Positions 1 to 11,318 of a DNA stretch of 34,835 nucleotides are shown here, piece by piece. How positions within the stretch are numbered: the stretch's first letter is position 1; every line of letters begins with the position of its first letter. The translations under genes and the position numbers were made by a program. The notes beneath the pieces were generated by a model. The model made no database searches. It worked only from the letters and a program-made list of their open reading frames with translations, and had not been told where the DNA came from. This stretch comes from Nemertoderma westbladi (Eukaryota; Xenacoelomorpha; Nemertodermatida; Nemertodermatidae), in contig JAUCBJ010007233.1 of NCBI GenBank assembly GCA_032718475.1, forward strand, positions 1 to 34,835. Direction: 5' to 3'.

Positions 1-280
1 TGGTAGGTTGCTCGGTTGAATGGATTGGTGACAGCCGTGGTAGAGTTGGTAATCGATTCGATATAATAGGGTAGTGTGGGGCTAGCCACGCGATGAGAGG
101 TTTGGGTACGCGAAGATGAATATGCTATGGTTGGTTGATGCAACGACACGAACCAATACTCGCGGGTGGTAACAGCTGTAGGAGTAAGGAGGGCATCGCG
201 AGGTTAGGCTACGCGTAGGTGATAGGCAGCGATTGGCTGAAGGCAACGACGCGAATCAATATTGATGGTGACAGATGGTC
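1..280. repeat. degenerate ~103-bp tandem repeat
   Basis: Two to three diverged copies of a roughly 103-bp unit lie side by side. The words 'gcaacgacacgaaccaata' (about 140-158) and 'gcaacgacgcgaatcaata' (about 243-261) are each followed by a 'ggtgacag/ggtaacag' word, and 'acgcga' recurs. No coding potential is visible. The array may continue to the left of the window. Confidence 0.5.
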
Positions 281-363
281 ATTAAACACCTCGATTTAGC
301 ACCGGAATTTGGCATTTTTTAATTGCCTCCGAGATGTGGCCCGTAGCCCAGGCTAGGGAGGAG

Positions 364-822
364 TTATTGGAGGGCTATGCTTCTCCTACTACTCATGATA
401 TCTTCGATGGCTGCATCACCCCGGCCCCCAAGTGAATCGAAATATTGGAGTGTGGGTGGATGCAAAGATAGGATAGCAAGCGTCCAGTGGTTTCCCCCAA
501 TGTGGATGGGGAAGAGCAGGTGTTCCATTTGGAGTAAATTTGGCTTGGTCCAGTTAATAACTCCTTGAAAGCCACTTGAATGAAACCTGGTAAGGAAATG
601 GGTGGTGAAAACCTTCGCTTGATCTCTGGCATGGTGGATATTGATGTGGTATTGGGCTACCGCTTCAATGATATGGTCGGTGAGCCAACCTTTGGCGTTC
701 AGAGAAGCAATATCGTCTTGGGAGATGGAGATACCAGCTAGGGAGAAGGATTTGGTGGATCTGTGAGGCGGATCGTGCTTGAGGATGCTTTCGGAGCGGC
801 AAATGGTACTGTTGTCGTCCAT
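364..822 (-). pseudogene. Ulp1-like (C48) cysteine peptidase fragment, lacking the catalytic cysteine
   Basis: The 152-residue reading frame resembles the first two thirds of a Ulp1/SENP (C48) protease domain. This family cleaves SUMO or other ubiquitin-like proteins, and many animal transposons carry relatives of it. An N-terminal segment around residues 28-55 fits the Ulp1 substrate-recognition start (ISISQDDIASL, then GWLTDHII). A central segment holds the catalytic histidine in 'GNHWTLAIL' and the catalytic aspartate in 'YFDSLGG'. The frame stops soon after, before any Q-x5-C motif, so the nucleophilic cysteine is missing and the product cannot be an active protease. Neighbours on the same strand are LINE and Helitron debris, so it is probably a transposon-derived relic. 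An expressed gene with a missing downstream exon is less likely. Confidence 0.7.
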
Positions 823-964
823 GTCAGGGGCTGATTTTGGTTGTACGGTACTGTGAATGAATGGACATAAGAAAGGGGATAAATGGTACTTGGCAAATAG
901 GAATTAAGTAGACAAAAGATTAGCGACACTGTGATAATGAAATGATACGATAATCAAGATACGC

Positions 965-1170
965 ATTAGGTAACAAACAGTAGAAAATGAGTAGTTAATT
1001 AGATAGACTCAGAATCAATAGCGGGCTAACAATAGTAGAAAACGAAATAACAATTGGTGGATAACATTAGGTGACAAACAGTAGAAGGTGAATAATTAAT
1101 TAATTAGATAGACTCAGAATCAATAGCGGGCTAACAGTGGTAGAAAACGAAATAACAATTGGTGGATAAC
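965..1170. repeat. ~100-bp tandem duplication
   Basis: Two copies of a ~100-bp unit lie head to tail. The first begins 'ttaggtaacaaacagtagaa' (965) and the second 'ttaggtgacaaacagtagaa' (1066). They differ by a few substitutions and a short 'ttaa' expansion. AT-rich and non-coding. Confidence 0.75.
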
Positions 1171-1452
1171 GAAATGGTTGACTAAAATGATGATTGATTG
1201 ACAATACCGATACCTATAGAGACAATAGTGAGCTAACAATAATGAATAACGAAATAACAAAATAACGAAATGGTAGACTAAAATGATGATTGATTGACAA
1301 TACCGATACCTATAAAGACAATAGTGAGCTAACAATAATGAATAACGAAATAACAAAATAACGAAATGGTAGACTAAAATGATGGTTGATTGACAATACC
1401 GATAACTATAGTGACAATAGTGAGCTAACAATAATTAATAATGAAAAAACAA
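1171..1452. repeat. 96-bp tandem repeat, three copies
   Basis: Units start at 1171, 1267 and 1363, each with 'gaaatggt' followed by 'gactaaaatgat', giving a constant 96-bp period. Because 96 is divisible by three, an apparent 103-residue minus-strand reading frame runs through the array. It is a repeat artefact, not a gene. The third copy is the most diverged. Confidence 0.85.
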
Positions 1453-1594
1453 ATGGTGGAAAGCGGAATGTTGAGTATATTGCTGATTGAATATACGGAT
1501 GCGAGTCGGATGGAGGTATGTAGCACCCACCGAGCAAAAGTTTAGGGAAACAAGTCAAAGACAGCCATATCTGCCCTTCCCTATCACAGTCGAT

Positions 1595-2660
1595 CTATTT
1601 TACAAATGGTAGAAGATTTCGCTTCAGTAGTAGTAGTGCCCCTCCATGATGAGCCACAAGTTTTGAACGGTTCATAAAGCACTCATAACCTGCAACCACA
1701 ACTTTTCCAACAGTTTTAGTTTCGAACAAAAAAACGATATCAAAATCAGAGATCCTATTAATAATTATAGTATTATCTAGTTTATCCTTTAGTCCTGCAA
1801 TATTCCAGCTATATATTGGAACAGATTCTAAATTGTTCTGCCGTGCTGCGCAATCATAGCGTAGCTGCACATTAAACTTATCGATAACAATGCCGTCCCT
1901 TAACACCACTCGTCTCCTATAATCATAGCGGGTATCCGAGCCTTCATTATCAGCTTTCGATCGCTCATCACGAACACAATGACGTAACCGCGCTTCTTCC
2001 TTCCTTATTAGGGGGTGCTCATCCTTCTGAATATAAACTTTCGCGTAGGACTGAGAGTCCTTTAGATTCTTTGCAGATTTTAAAACATCTGTTCGCGTTT
2101 TCAGATTGCGGAAACGCACCAACAGGGGCCTGCACCTCGCGCTGCCTGTAACATTGTCGGGGTGGGTGTGGTTCCTGTTGCCTAGCCTTGACACTTCCAA
2201 TTCATCTGCCGCGGTAGAACAATTTATAGATTGAAGAATAGATTTCACTCGATCTTTGTCTCCCGCGTCAGCTTCGGATTCATCTTCATTCAGGTTATGA
2301 CTACACTCCTTGGAATCAGCATCATCCAGGTACGTCTGCTGGGTATTGATGATCTTATAAGCCTGGCGAGGTCTTTTGATAGTTTATTGACAGTCTATTT
2401 AAGCGCGGAGATTTGCCGGACCTCCTCGCAAAGAACCTCGATCTCACGCAGGATATTTTCAAGTCCACCATTAATTCCACCATCGTGATCGTGGGACGAG
2501 GCGATGGTACCACCGTTGCTTGGTCCTGCACTCCTGTTTAAACCTAACGCCGATTTCAATTGCGCATTAGTCCGTTTGTTTCTTTGAGTGTCAGATAACA
2601 CTCGAACATCATCTAGAGTATTGATTGTTACGGAGACCGACTTTTTCGATTTTTATTGTG
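1595..2660 (-). pseudogene. LINE (non-LTR retrotransposon) fragment: ORF1 remnants plus start of endonuclease
   Basis: Reading from ~2660 down to 1595, an N-terminal piece with a coiled-coil-like stretch (68 residues, 2601-2395) is followed by shifted frames. A 217-residue frame (2248-1595) carries an ORF1 C-terminal segment (RPLLVRFRNLKTRTDVLKSA, then VVLRDGIVIDKFNV) typical of the RNA-binding half of CR1/L2-type ORF1 proteins. In the same frame comes the beginning of an apurinic-type endonuclease domain: 'SWNIAGLKDKLD' with the metal-binding Asn, 'FDIVFLFETK' with the catalytic Glu, and a 'GGALLLLK' strand. The open frame extends upstream of its first Met to about 2310. There is no reverse transcriptase, so the element is truncated after ~90 residues of endonuclease. 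ORF1 and endonuclease sharing one frame is also seen in the LINE at 26.5-31.5 kb. Helentrons carry a similar endonuclease, but the ORF1-like sequence in front favours a LINE. Confidence 0.7.
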
Positions 2661-3213
2661 CCATTTACAATAATTAATTATATTTACTGTAGTCTGGCAG
2701 TCCATAGTCAGGCCGTCAGTACAGTGAGAAGTATACATTCGATTGAGTTAGTGGTACCTGTATGCTTCCTGATTATGATTCCTTAAAATTTTACTAACAT
2801 TGAGTTGTATCAGTTCGTTGTGGGTGGTATCATTCATATAAAAGTGAGATATAATACACTGCCATGCCCCAGCACGACAAGGAGTGTTCTACAGTAATTG
2901 CACCAAAATAATATCAAAACTTACAAATATGACACATATTATATTAGGCCATATATACACGTGGCAATATATATGCCATATACAATAATATGTCGCAATT
3001 CGTAAGAATACAATACGTTAATTAAAATAAATATAATAATTAGGATTTGGCCTCCCCTACTCCCCTACAGCCAATCCCATGAAATTCCCATTCCCATGTT
3101 GAAGTTTCTGACTTACTATTATCGGCAGCCAGTTTGATTTCGGACAGTATGCTTGTTTCCATGGTAATGCACCGCTGTAATAGAACCCCGGAAACAGCCC
3201 CTTCGGGTCCAAG
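2661..3213. other. AT-rich intergenic sequence, nothing recognised
   Basis: The stretch between the LINE fragment and the helicase relic is AT-rich with many 'atatat' words. I see no reading frame with recognisable content, no tandem repeat and no convincing Helitron terminus (CTRR preceded by a hairpin). Confidence 0.5.
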
Positions 3214-5048
3214 TTATAGCAGGAACTCGTTGGGTAACTGCCCGGCCACGGATTTTATCCAATCTATTTCAGTCAACTGTTCGGCTGTGGGCTTACACCG
3301 GCGCCGGATGGTTTCATGGATTGGGAATAGTAAGTACAGTCCCTTCTTTAAGCGAACTCTAGAGAACCCCACATAGGATCCTTGCCCGTTAAAGCCACTG
3401 AAGCGCCCCGCATTCCATTGCCCAATGATTAGGACAATAAGTGTCAGTCCTTGGACTTTGTATACAGTTAACGAATACGCTGGAGACATGGGTATCTGAC
3501 GCATATTCGTTATGCGGAATTGTAGGTGTTGTCCAAGTTTAATCCAGATAGTTTCTCAGAAACTTCAACCCTAACTCCCTTCCAGATAGTTTCTCAGAAA
3601 CTTCAACCATAACTTCCTTCCAGATAATTTCTCAAGTGTGGGGAAATCTGCGAGTGTCGCATGTACTCTAGTCAATGGGGTTGAGCAGACTCTAGGTAGC
3701 TGTAGAAAGTCCCCACAACAGACAACATGGAAACCGCCAAAGATGGATTCCTTCTCATCCGATATTTTGCATAAGGTAGAGTTAATCTTTTCGAAGAGAT
3801 TTGCTCCCACCATGGATATCTCGTTGATGATAATGAGGATTACTCCATCATAGCATTTTCTTAAAGCTGTAAGTTGACGGCGTGAAAGCAGTTTCTGACC
3901 CCTACGGAAGACTGGTATGTGCAGGGATCGATGTATTGTACTTCCTCCAATGGAAACGGCACTGATTCCTGTTGGAGCCATAATCTTTACAGCTCCGGGT
4001 TTCCACATGTCTGTGAGTTTTTTCCACCGCGTTCATCACGCGGCTTTTCCCAGTTCCCCCTTCGCTAGCCAGGTGAATTCGTAGCTGGGTATCAGAAGTC
4101 CCACAGATACCCCTGAGAAGAGCTTTGCCAATAATGCGATAATGCATCCAGTTGATCTCCTGTCAATCCTTCAACCTTTGCCACATTATTTAGGTCGGGG
4201 CAAATTGCAGTTCCTTCTTTAATTGAAGTCATTGCCTGTGGTGACAACCTGACAGCCTGACGTGTAGGAAAGTTATCATCAAACTGCCAACAATGGTTTG
4301 AGGATTATCAACCTGAATCATGTGATTGTCGATAGCATCCTGGATATCCGCCAATGAGGTCCGAGAGCCGTTAATGGAAGACGCATTATGCCAGTTTGAC
4401 ATTGGTTGGGCTTCCACTGAAGGTAGTTGGGTGTCATTCACAGCATCACTTCCAAATCCCAACGACTCCGACTTCTGCCACAGTTTTGGAAATTAACCGG
4501 CTAATATGCAGAGTTGATAAACCAATATCGGCATTTTCCTCATCCTCATCTGAATGACAATTTGGGTTGTTTTCCATTTCTTGTTCATCAATGGGATTAT
4601 CATTGTCACAACCATCATCATTCTGTGATGAAAGATCTCTCAGTACGCGTTGTTGTTCATTGGCTTCCTCCTGTCCAATGTAATACTGCTGCATGTGTTC
4701 TAACAACAGCGGTATAGAATCAGCTCCATGCCAAGATGACATCGAATCCCACCAAGATTGACCATTTGAAGGAATGAGGTCGTGTGAAGATTGGAAAGGC
4801 TTGGTCAGGATTAAGGCAAGTTGAGCGTATTTATCATGTTCCAATTCATTCCGTCTATCAGGCAACCGCGGGCCAATTATATCCGGAATTACATTGGTTT
4901 TTCGTTTAACAACACCGTGAGTCAATCGTTGTAGGTGTAGGATTCTGAATTGGATAATTTCACCTGTTTTCCCCGCAATAGAGACCTTTTCATACTGCTC
5001 CACAAACTCATACAGATATTTCCTGTTTGCTACTGATCGTATACACAA
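3214..5048 (-). pseudogene. Helitron-type PIF1-family helicase, degraded, C-terminal half of RepHel
   Basis: Five minus-strand reading-frame pieces line up in protein order. 5048-4446 carries the linker region typical of Helitrons ('VPDIIGPRLPDRRNELEHDK', 'YAQLALILTKPFQ', and a later acidic stretch). 4462-4229 continues it. 4147-3902 carries the Walker A loop 'SEGGTGKS'. 4008-3571 carries the segment 'PTGISAVSIGGSTIH', a Walker B-like 'IIINEISMVG' and 'GDFLQLP'. 3504-3214 carries the C-terminal motif 'SLTVYKVQGLTL'. The enzyme would be the 5'-3' DNA helicase of a rolling-circle transposon. It is dead: several frameshifts separate the pieces, the first Walker A glycine is Ser, the Walker B Asp is Asn, and the motif VI His is Tyr. 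No Rep nuclease domain lies upstream, so the element is 5'-truncated. A host PIF1 gene is less likely because of the Helitron-type linker. Confidence 0.82.
3544..3635. repeat. 38-bp tandem repeat inside the helicase relic
   Basis: 'ccagata' recurs at 3544, 3582 and 3620 with an exact 38-bp spacing, giving ~2.4 copies of a unit containing 'tttctcagaaacttcaacc'. Since 38 is not a multiple of three, the duplication itself shifts the helicase reading frame at the C-terminal end of the 4008-3571 piece. It is therefore one of the disabling lesions. Confidence 0.85.
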
Positions 5049-5389
5049 TGCTGTTAATTATCCATTATATATATATTTCAATATAGCATTCATTTACTAG
5101 GACCTCCGTAATCATTTCTTTTTCATGAGCACACCAGTTGGTGTTTCTATCATTGAGTCTATTTGAGTCAATGGCAATTTTCGTGTTATGGGGCTATTTT
5201 TCGAAATAAAACAAGTTGAGATGTTTCAATTTAAACCGCGATATTACAAAGTACCCATAAAAATTTCGTCAAAATCGTTAGAGAGCCGTTTTTGTTCTAG
5301 GTCAGTAGCCAGTAGCTGTTTTTCTTACAGTAATCAAGTCTAACGACTTGCTAACTATTTATTATTATTATAATTTTTAAATTATTTGG
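5049..5389. other. intergenic, nothing recognised
   Basis: AT-rich sequence upstream (in gene orientation) of the helicase relic. The expected Rep domain of a Helitron is not here in any frame I can read. No repeats stand out apart from short (ATT)n. Confidence 0.45.
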
Positions 5390-5515
5390 ATCGGAATTGT
5401 CCTATGTTGGATCCGGACAATTCCGACCCATGAACATTTAATTCAGTCTTTGAATGGGTCGGAATTGTCCGGGTCGCAATTGTCCGGGTCTGAATTGTCC
5501 GGGTCGGAATTGTCC
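5390..5515. repeat. 15-bp minisatellite 'gggtcggaattgtcc' with an inverted copy
   Basis: Four tandem 15-bp units (5456-5470, 5471-5485, 5486-5500, 5501-5515) differ by single substitutions. A partial direct copy is at ~5389-5402 and an inverted copy ('ggacaattccgaccc') at 5415-5429. Direct and inverted copies could form a hairpin. No coding potential. Confidence 0.85.
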
Positions 5516-5564
5516 GTCGACTTTCCCCTGGATATGAGAGGGATAGAATTTGATTGTGTCGAAT

Positions 5565-5590
5565 CCCCCCCCCCCCCCCCCCCCCCCCCC
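5565..5590. repeat. poly(C) tract, 26 bp
   Basis: An uninterrupted run of 26 cytosines. Comparable G-runs occur at 15288-15311 (24), 18126-18149 (24) and 23069-23083 (15). Tract length in an assembly is unreliable. Confidence 0.95.
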
Positions 5591-5918
5591 TATATGATCA
5601 TCTGGGGGGGTAAATTTAAGGAATCATAGCAACGGTCGACGATGAGTTAATTTCCAATGTCAGGTATAATTATCTTGAAATGAATTCATTGAAAAGGTCA
5701 ACAGGATTAACCTCAGCAAAATAGTTATAATATTAAATATATATAAATATATAATAAAAATAAATATCAAATATGTGAAGTACTTTACGTTAGGGTTAGA
5801 TCTAATTATCTCCTTATTTCTGGAGCATTATTTGTGTCGTAAGAGTAATAATGGTAATTAGTAGCAGCAATGTAAATAATCAACCACATTATTACATTCA
5901 TATCGGAATATGGAATAT

Positions 5919-6496
5919 CTAGAGACCCGGGATGTAACAATGCCCGCATTATCGAGAGACCCGGGATGTAACAATACCCGCATTATCGAGAGACCCGGGA
6001 TGTAACAATACCCGCATTATCGAGAGACCCGGGATGTAACAATGCCCGCATTATCGAGAGACCCGGGATGTAACAATGCCCGCATTATCGAGAGACCCGG
6101 GATGTAACAATGCCCGCATTATCGAGAGACCCGGGATGTAACAATGCCCGCATTATCGAGAGACCCGGGATGTAACAATGCCCGCATTATCGAGAGACCC
6201 GGGATGTAACAATGCCCGCATTATCGAGAGACCCGGGATGTAACAATGCCCGCATTATCGAGAGACCCGGGATGTAACAATACCCGCATTATCGAGAGAC
6301 CCGGGATGTAACAATGCCCGCATTATCGAGAGACCCGGGATGTAACAATGCCCGCATTATCGAGAGACCCGGGATGTAACAATGCCCGCATTATCGAGAG
6401 ACCCGGGATGTAACAATACCCGCATTATCGAGAGACACGGGATGTAACAATACCCGCATTATCGAGAGACCCGGGATGTAACAATACCCGCATTAT
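5919..6496. repeat. 34-bp satellite array, 17 units
   Basis: The unit starts 'cgagagacccgggatgtaac' and ends 'gcccgcattat'. 578 bp divides exactly into 17 units of 34 bp with almost no divergence. The main variation is G or A in 'aatRcccgc', plus one 'gagacacggg' unit near 6430. Each unit carries one CCCGGG palindrome. There are no spacers between units, so this is not a CRISPR-like array. AT-rich unique DNA flanks it on both sides. Confidence 0.97.
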
Positions 6497-7115
6497 CCCA
6501 GCATATTAACATTCTTACATTTAACAATACTCACAGATTCCAACAGTTTGGCTATAGACAAACATTGAGATATTTATATTTATAGATGGTGTAAAATAAT
6601 ATTCTAGAAGTCCGTGTATTGGTGTAGGCCGTCCAGAATTCTGCAATGTTTGCGAAACTCCACTTTTCGCATTGATAAATAATATTAATAAAGTTTCTGA
6701 AATTTCATAAAAACAGCGACGTTTGCGAAATTTCGCGATTTTCGTCAAAGAAATTTTCAAAATCGTTGCCCAAATGTCATTGAGACAGTCATGGCGACGG
6801 CAGAGGGGATGGACAATGTGGAAAACCGGCAGAAGATTCCATTAAATAAAACAAAGTTATTGAACTAACAAAATGATCCCGAAATATATTTACTAATATC
6901 TAACAGTTAGTTATATTGAGAAGATTATAGCACCAGAAATATTGAGAAATAATATAGGTCCCGTAATATAGTGAATTATTAACTAAAAACTACAATATAA
7001 ATATTAGAATAAATAGATAGTTTTATGTTATATTTAAAATATAATTATAAACGAGTTATGTGATAAATATTATGGCTAAATATTAAAGTATTACTTAATA
7101 AATTAGAGAGCTAAT
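6497..7115. other. AT-rich spacer between two satellite arrays
   Basis: Unique, AT-rich DNA. A 79-residue minus-strand frame at 6521-6760 has no recognisable domain and looks like chance. Nothing else is visible. Confidence 0.5.
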
Positions 7116-7172
7116 TAATATCAAGTTTATTGTTATTTTTAGTGCTGCGAACTAGCGTTTAAACGAGATCCC
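7116..7172. repeat. left inverted repeat bounding the GATCCCG satellite block
   Basis: The sequence 'aatatcaagttt' followed by 'gtttaaacgagatccc' (7157-7172) is matched in inverted orientation at 12215-12256. The palindrome GTTTAAAC, the adjoining GATCCC and the outer 'aatatcaagttt' word are shared, while the sequence between them is diverged. The pair encloses both the 34-bp and 48-bp arrays, suggesting termini of a ~5.1-kb unit. No target-site duplication was found. Confidence 0.5.
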
Positions 7173-7207
7173 TATCCCGAAAAACCGGGATCCCGGCAAA
7201 AATTGCA

Positions 7208-10200
7208 ATCCCGGCCACGATCCCGACTTTTTTGGACCGGGATCCCGGCCACGATCCCGACTTTTTTGGACCGGGATCCCGGCCACGATCCCGACTTTTT
7301 TGGACCGGGATCCCGGCCACGATCCCGGCCACGATCCCGACTTTTTTGGACCGGGATCCCGGCCACGATCCCGGCCACGATCCCGACTTTTTTGGACCGG
7401 GATCCCGGCCACGACCCCGACTTTTTTGGACCGGGATCCCGGCCACGATCCCGACTTTTTTGGACCGGGATCCCGGCCACGATCCCGACTTTTTTGGACC
7501 GGGATCCCGGCCACGATCCCGGCCACGATCCCGACTTTTTTGGACCGGGATCCCGGCCACGATCCCGGCCACGATCCCGACTTTTTTGGACCGGGATCCC
7601 GGCCACGACCCCGACTTTTTTGGACCGGGATCCCGGCCACGATCCCGACTTTTTTGGACCGGGATCCCGGCCACGATCCCGGCCACGATCCCGATTTTTT
7701 GGACCGGGATCCCGGCCACGACCCCGACTTTTTTGGACCGGGATCCCGGCCACGATCCCGGCCACGATCCCGACTTTTTTGGACCGGGATCCCGGCCACG
7801 ACCCCGACTTTTTTGGACCGGGATCCCGGCCACGACCCCGACTTTTTTGGACCGGGATCCCGGCCACGACCCCGACTTTTTTGGACCGGGATCCCGGCCA
7901 CGACCCTGACTTTTTTGGACCGGGATCCCGGCCACGACCCCGACTTTTTTGGACCGGGATCCCGGCCACGGCCCCGACTTTTTTGGACCGGGATCCCGGC
8001 CACGATCCCGACTTTTTTGGACCGGGATCCCGGCCACGGCCCCGACTTTTTTGGACCGGGATCCCGGCCACGATCCCGACTTTTTTGGACCGGGATCCCG
8101 GCCACGACCCCGACTTTTTTGGACCGGGATCCCGGCCACGACCCCGACTTTTTTGGACCGGGATCCCGGCCACGACCCCGACTTTTTTGGACCGGGATCC
8201 CGGCCACGGCCCCGACTTTTTTGGACCGGGATCCCGGCCACGACCCCGACTTTTTTGGACCGGGATCCCGGCCACGGCCCCGACTTTTTTGGACCGGGAT
8301 CCCGGCCACGATCCCGACTTTTTTGGACCGGGATCCCGGCCACGACCCCGACTTTTTTGGACCGGGATCCCGGCCACGACCCCGACTTTTTTGGACCGGG
8401 ATCCCGGCCACGACCCCGACTTTTTTGGACCGGGATCCCGGCCACGACCCCGACTTTTTTGGACCGGGATCCCGGCCACGACCCCGACTTTTTTGGACCG
8501 GGATCCCGGCCACGACCCCGACTTTTTTGGACCGGGATCCCGGCCACGATCCCGACTTTTTTGGACCGGGATCCCGGCCACGACCCCGACTTTTTTGGAC
8601 CGGGATCCCGGCCACGACCCCGACTTTTTTGGACCGGGATCCCGGCCACGGCCCCGACTTTTTTGGACCGGGATCCCGGCCACGATCCCGACTTTTTTGG
8701 ACCGGGATCCCGGCCACGATCCCGGCCACGATCCCGACTTTTTTGGACCGGGATCCCGGCCACGATCCCGGCCACGACCCCGACTTTTTTGGACCGGGAT
8801 CCCGGCCACGATCCCGACTTTTGGACCGGGATCCCGGCCACGACCCCGACTTTTTTGGACCGGGATCCCGGCCACGACCCCGACTTTTTTGGACCGGGAT
8901 CCCGGCCACGATCCCGACTTTTTTGGACCGGGATCCCGGCCACGATCCCGACTTTTTTGGACCGGGATCCCGGCCACGATCCCGACTTTTTTGGACCGGG
9001 ATCCCGGCCACGATCCCGACTTTTTTGGACCGGGATCCCGGCCACGACCCCGACTTTTTTGGACCGGGATCCCGGCCACGATCCCGACTTTTTTGGACCG
9101 GGATCCCGGCCACGATCCCGACTTTTTTGGACCGGGATCCCGGCCACGATCCCGACTTTTTTGGACCGGGATCCCGGCCACGATCCCGACTTTTTTGGAC
9201 CGGGATCCCGGCCACGATCCCGGCCACGATCCCGACTTTTTTGGACCGGGATCCCGGCCACGATCCCGGCCACGATCCCGACTTTTTTGGACCGGGATCC
9301 CGGCCACGACCCCGACTTTTTCGGACCGGGATCCCGGCCACGATCCCGACTTTTTTGGACCGGGATCCCGGCCACGATCCCGGCCACGATCCCGACTTTT
9401 TTGGACCGGGATCCCGGCCACGATCCCGGCCACGATCCCGACTTTTTTGGACCGGGATCCCGGCCACGATCCCGGCCACGATCCCGACTTTTTTGGACCG
9501 GGATCCCGGCCACGACCCCGACTTTTTTGGACCGGGATCCCGGCCACGACCCCGACTTTTTTGGACCGGGATCCCGGCCACGACCCCGACTTTTTTGGAC
9601 CGGGATCCCGGCCACGATCCCGGCCACGATCCCGGCCACGATCCCGACTTTTTTGGACCGGGATCCCGGCCACGATCCCGGCCACGATCCCGACTTTTTT
9701 GGACCGGGATCCCGGCCACGATCCCGGCCACGATCCCGACTTTTTTGGACCGGGATCCCGGCCACGATCCCGGCCACGATCCCGACTTTTTTGGACCGGG
9801 ATCCCGGCCACGACCCCGACTTTTTTGGACCGGGATCCCGGCCACGATCCCGACTTTTTTGGACCGGGATCCCGGCCACGATCCCGGCCACGATCCCGAC
9901 TTTTTTGGACCGGGATCCCGGCCACGATCCCGACTTTTTTGGACCGGGATCCCGGCCACGATCCCGGCCACGATCCCGACTTTTTTGGACCGGGATCCCG
10001 GCCACGATCCCGGCCACGATCCCGACTTTTTTGGACCGGGATCCCGGCCACGACCCCGACTTTTTTGGACCGGGATCCCGGCCACGATCCCGACTTTTTT
10101 GGACCGGGATCCCGGCCACGATCCCGGCCACGATCCCGACTTTTTTGGACCGGGATCCCGGCCACGACCCCGACTTTTTTGGACCGGGATCCCGGCCACG

Positions 10201-11318
10201 ACCCCGACTTTTTTGGACCGGGATCCCGGCCACGACCCCGACTTTTTTGGACCGGGATCCCGGCCACGATCCCGACTTTTTTGGACCGGGATCCCGGCCA
10301 CGACCCCGACTTTTTTGGACCGGGATCCCGGCCACGACCCCGACTTTTTTGGACCGGGATCCCGGCCACGACCCCGACTTTTTTGGACCGGGATCCCGGC
10401 CACGACCCCGACTTTTTTGGACCGGGATCCCGGCCACGACCCCGACTTTTTTGGACCGGGATCCCGGCCACGACCCCGACTTTTTTGGACCGGGATCCCG
10501 GCCACGACCCCGACTCTTTTGGACCGGGATCCCGGCCACGACCCCGACTTTTTTGGACCGGGATCCCGGCCACGATCCCGACGTCCCGGGACCGGGATCC
10601 CGGCCACGACCCCGACTTTTTTGGACCGGGATCCCGGCCACGATCCCGGCCACGATCCCGGCCACGATCCCGGCCACGATCCCGACTTTTTTGGACCGGG
10701 ATCCCGGCCACGATCCCGACTTTTTTGGACCGGGATCCCGGCCACGACCCCGACTTTTTTGGACCGGGATCCCGGCCACGATCCCGACTTTTTTGGACCG
10801 GGATCCCGGCCACGACCCCGACTTTTTTGGACCGGGATCCCGGCCACGACCCCGACTTTTTTGGACCGGGATCCCGGCCACGATCCCGACTTTTTGGACC
10901 GGGATCCCGGCCACGATCCCGGCCACGATCCCGGCCACGATCCCGGCCACGACCCGCCACGTCCCGGCCACGATCCCGGCCACGATCCCGACTTTTTTGG
11001 ACCGGGATCCCGGCCACGATCCCGACTTTTTTGGACCGGGATCCCGGCCACGACCCCGACTTTTTTGGACCGGGATCCCGGCCACGATCCCGACTTTTTT
11101 GGACCGGGATCCCGGCCACGACCCCGACTTTTTTGGACCGGGATCCCGGCCACGATCCCGACTTTTTTGGACCGGGATCCCGGCCACGACCCCGACTTTT
11201 TTGGACCGGGATCCCGGCCACGATCCCGACTTTTTTGGACCGGGATCCCGGCCACGACCCCGACTTTTTTGGACCGGGATCCCGGCCACGACCCCGACTT
11301 TTTTGGACCGGGATCCCG
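7208..11318. repeat. 4.1-kb satellite of 34-bp units (GATCCCG family) with 12-bp sub-repeats
   Basis: The basic unit is 34 bp: a 12-bp module 'gatcccggccac' plus a 22-bp module that begins 'gatcccgac', contains a T6 run and ends 'ggaccgg'. Many units carry one extra 12-bp module (46 bp), some two, and one near 10,637 has four. Array length therefore varies in 12-bp steps. The second GATCCCG varies as GAT/GAC/GGC. Units without extra modules and with GAC or GGC predominate at ~7,780-8,690 and ~10,150-10,560, while expanded units cluster elsewhere, so there is regional higher-order structure. No unit contains a stop codon in any frame, so all six frames stay open for kilobases. Since 34 mod 3 is 1, these open frames are artefacts. 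Confidence 0.97.

Noticed and set aside
1120-1431. 103-residue minus-strand frame with periodic Tyr/Ile-rich sequence
   Set aside because: It coincides with the 96-bp tandem repeat and has no domain.
5919-6496. CRISPR-like array of 34-bp repeats
   Set aside because: Units are strictly head to tail with no spacers, and the setting is an animal genome.
6521-6760. 79-residue minus-strand frame between two satellites
   Set aside because: No motif, and length is not exceptional for chance.
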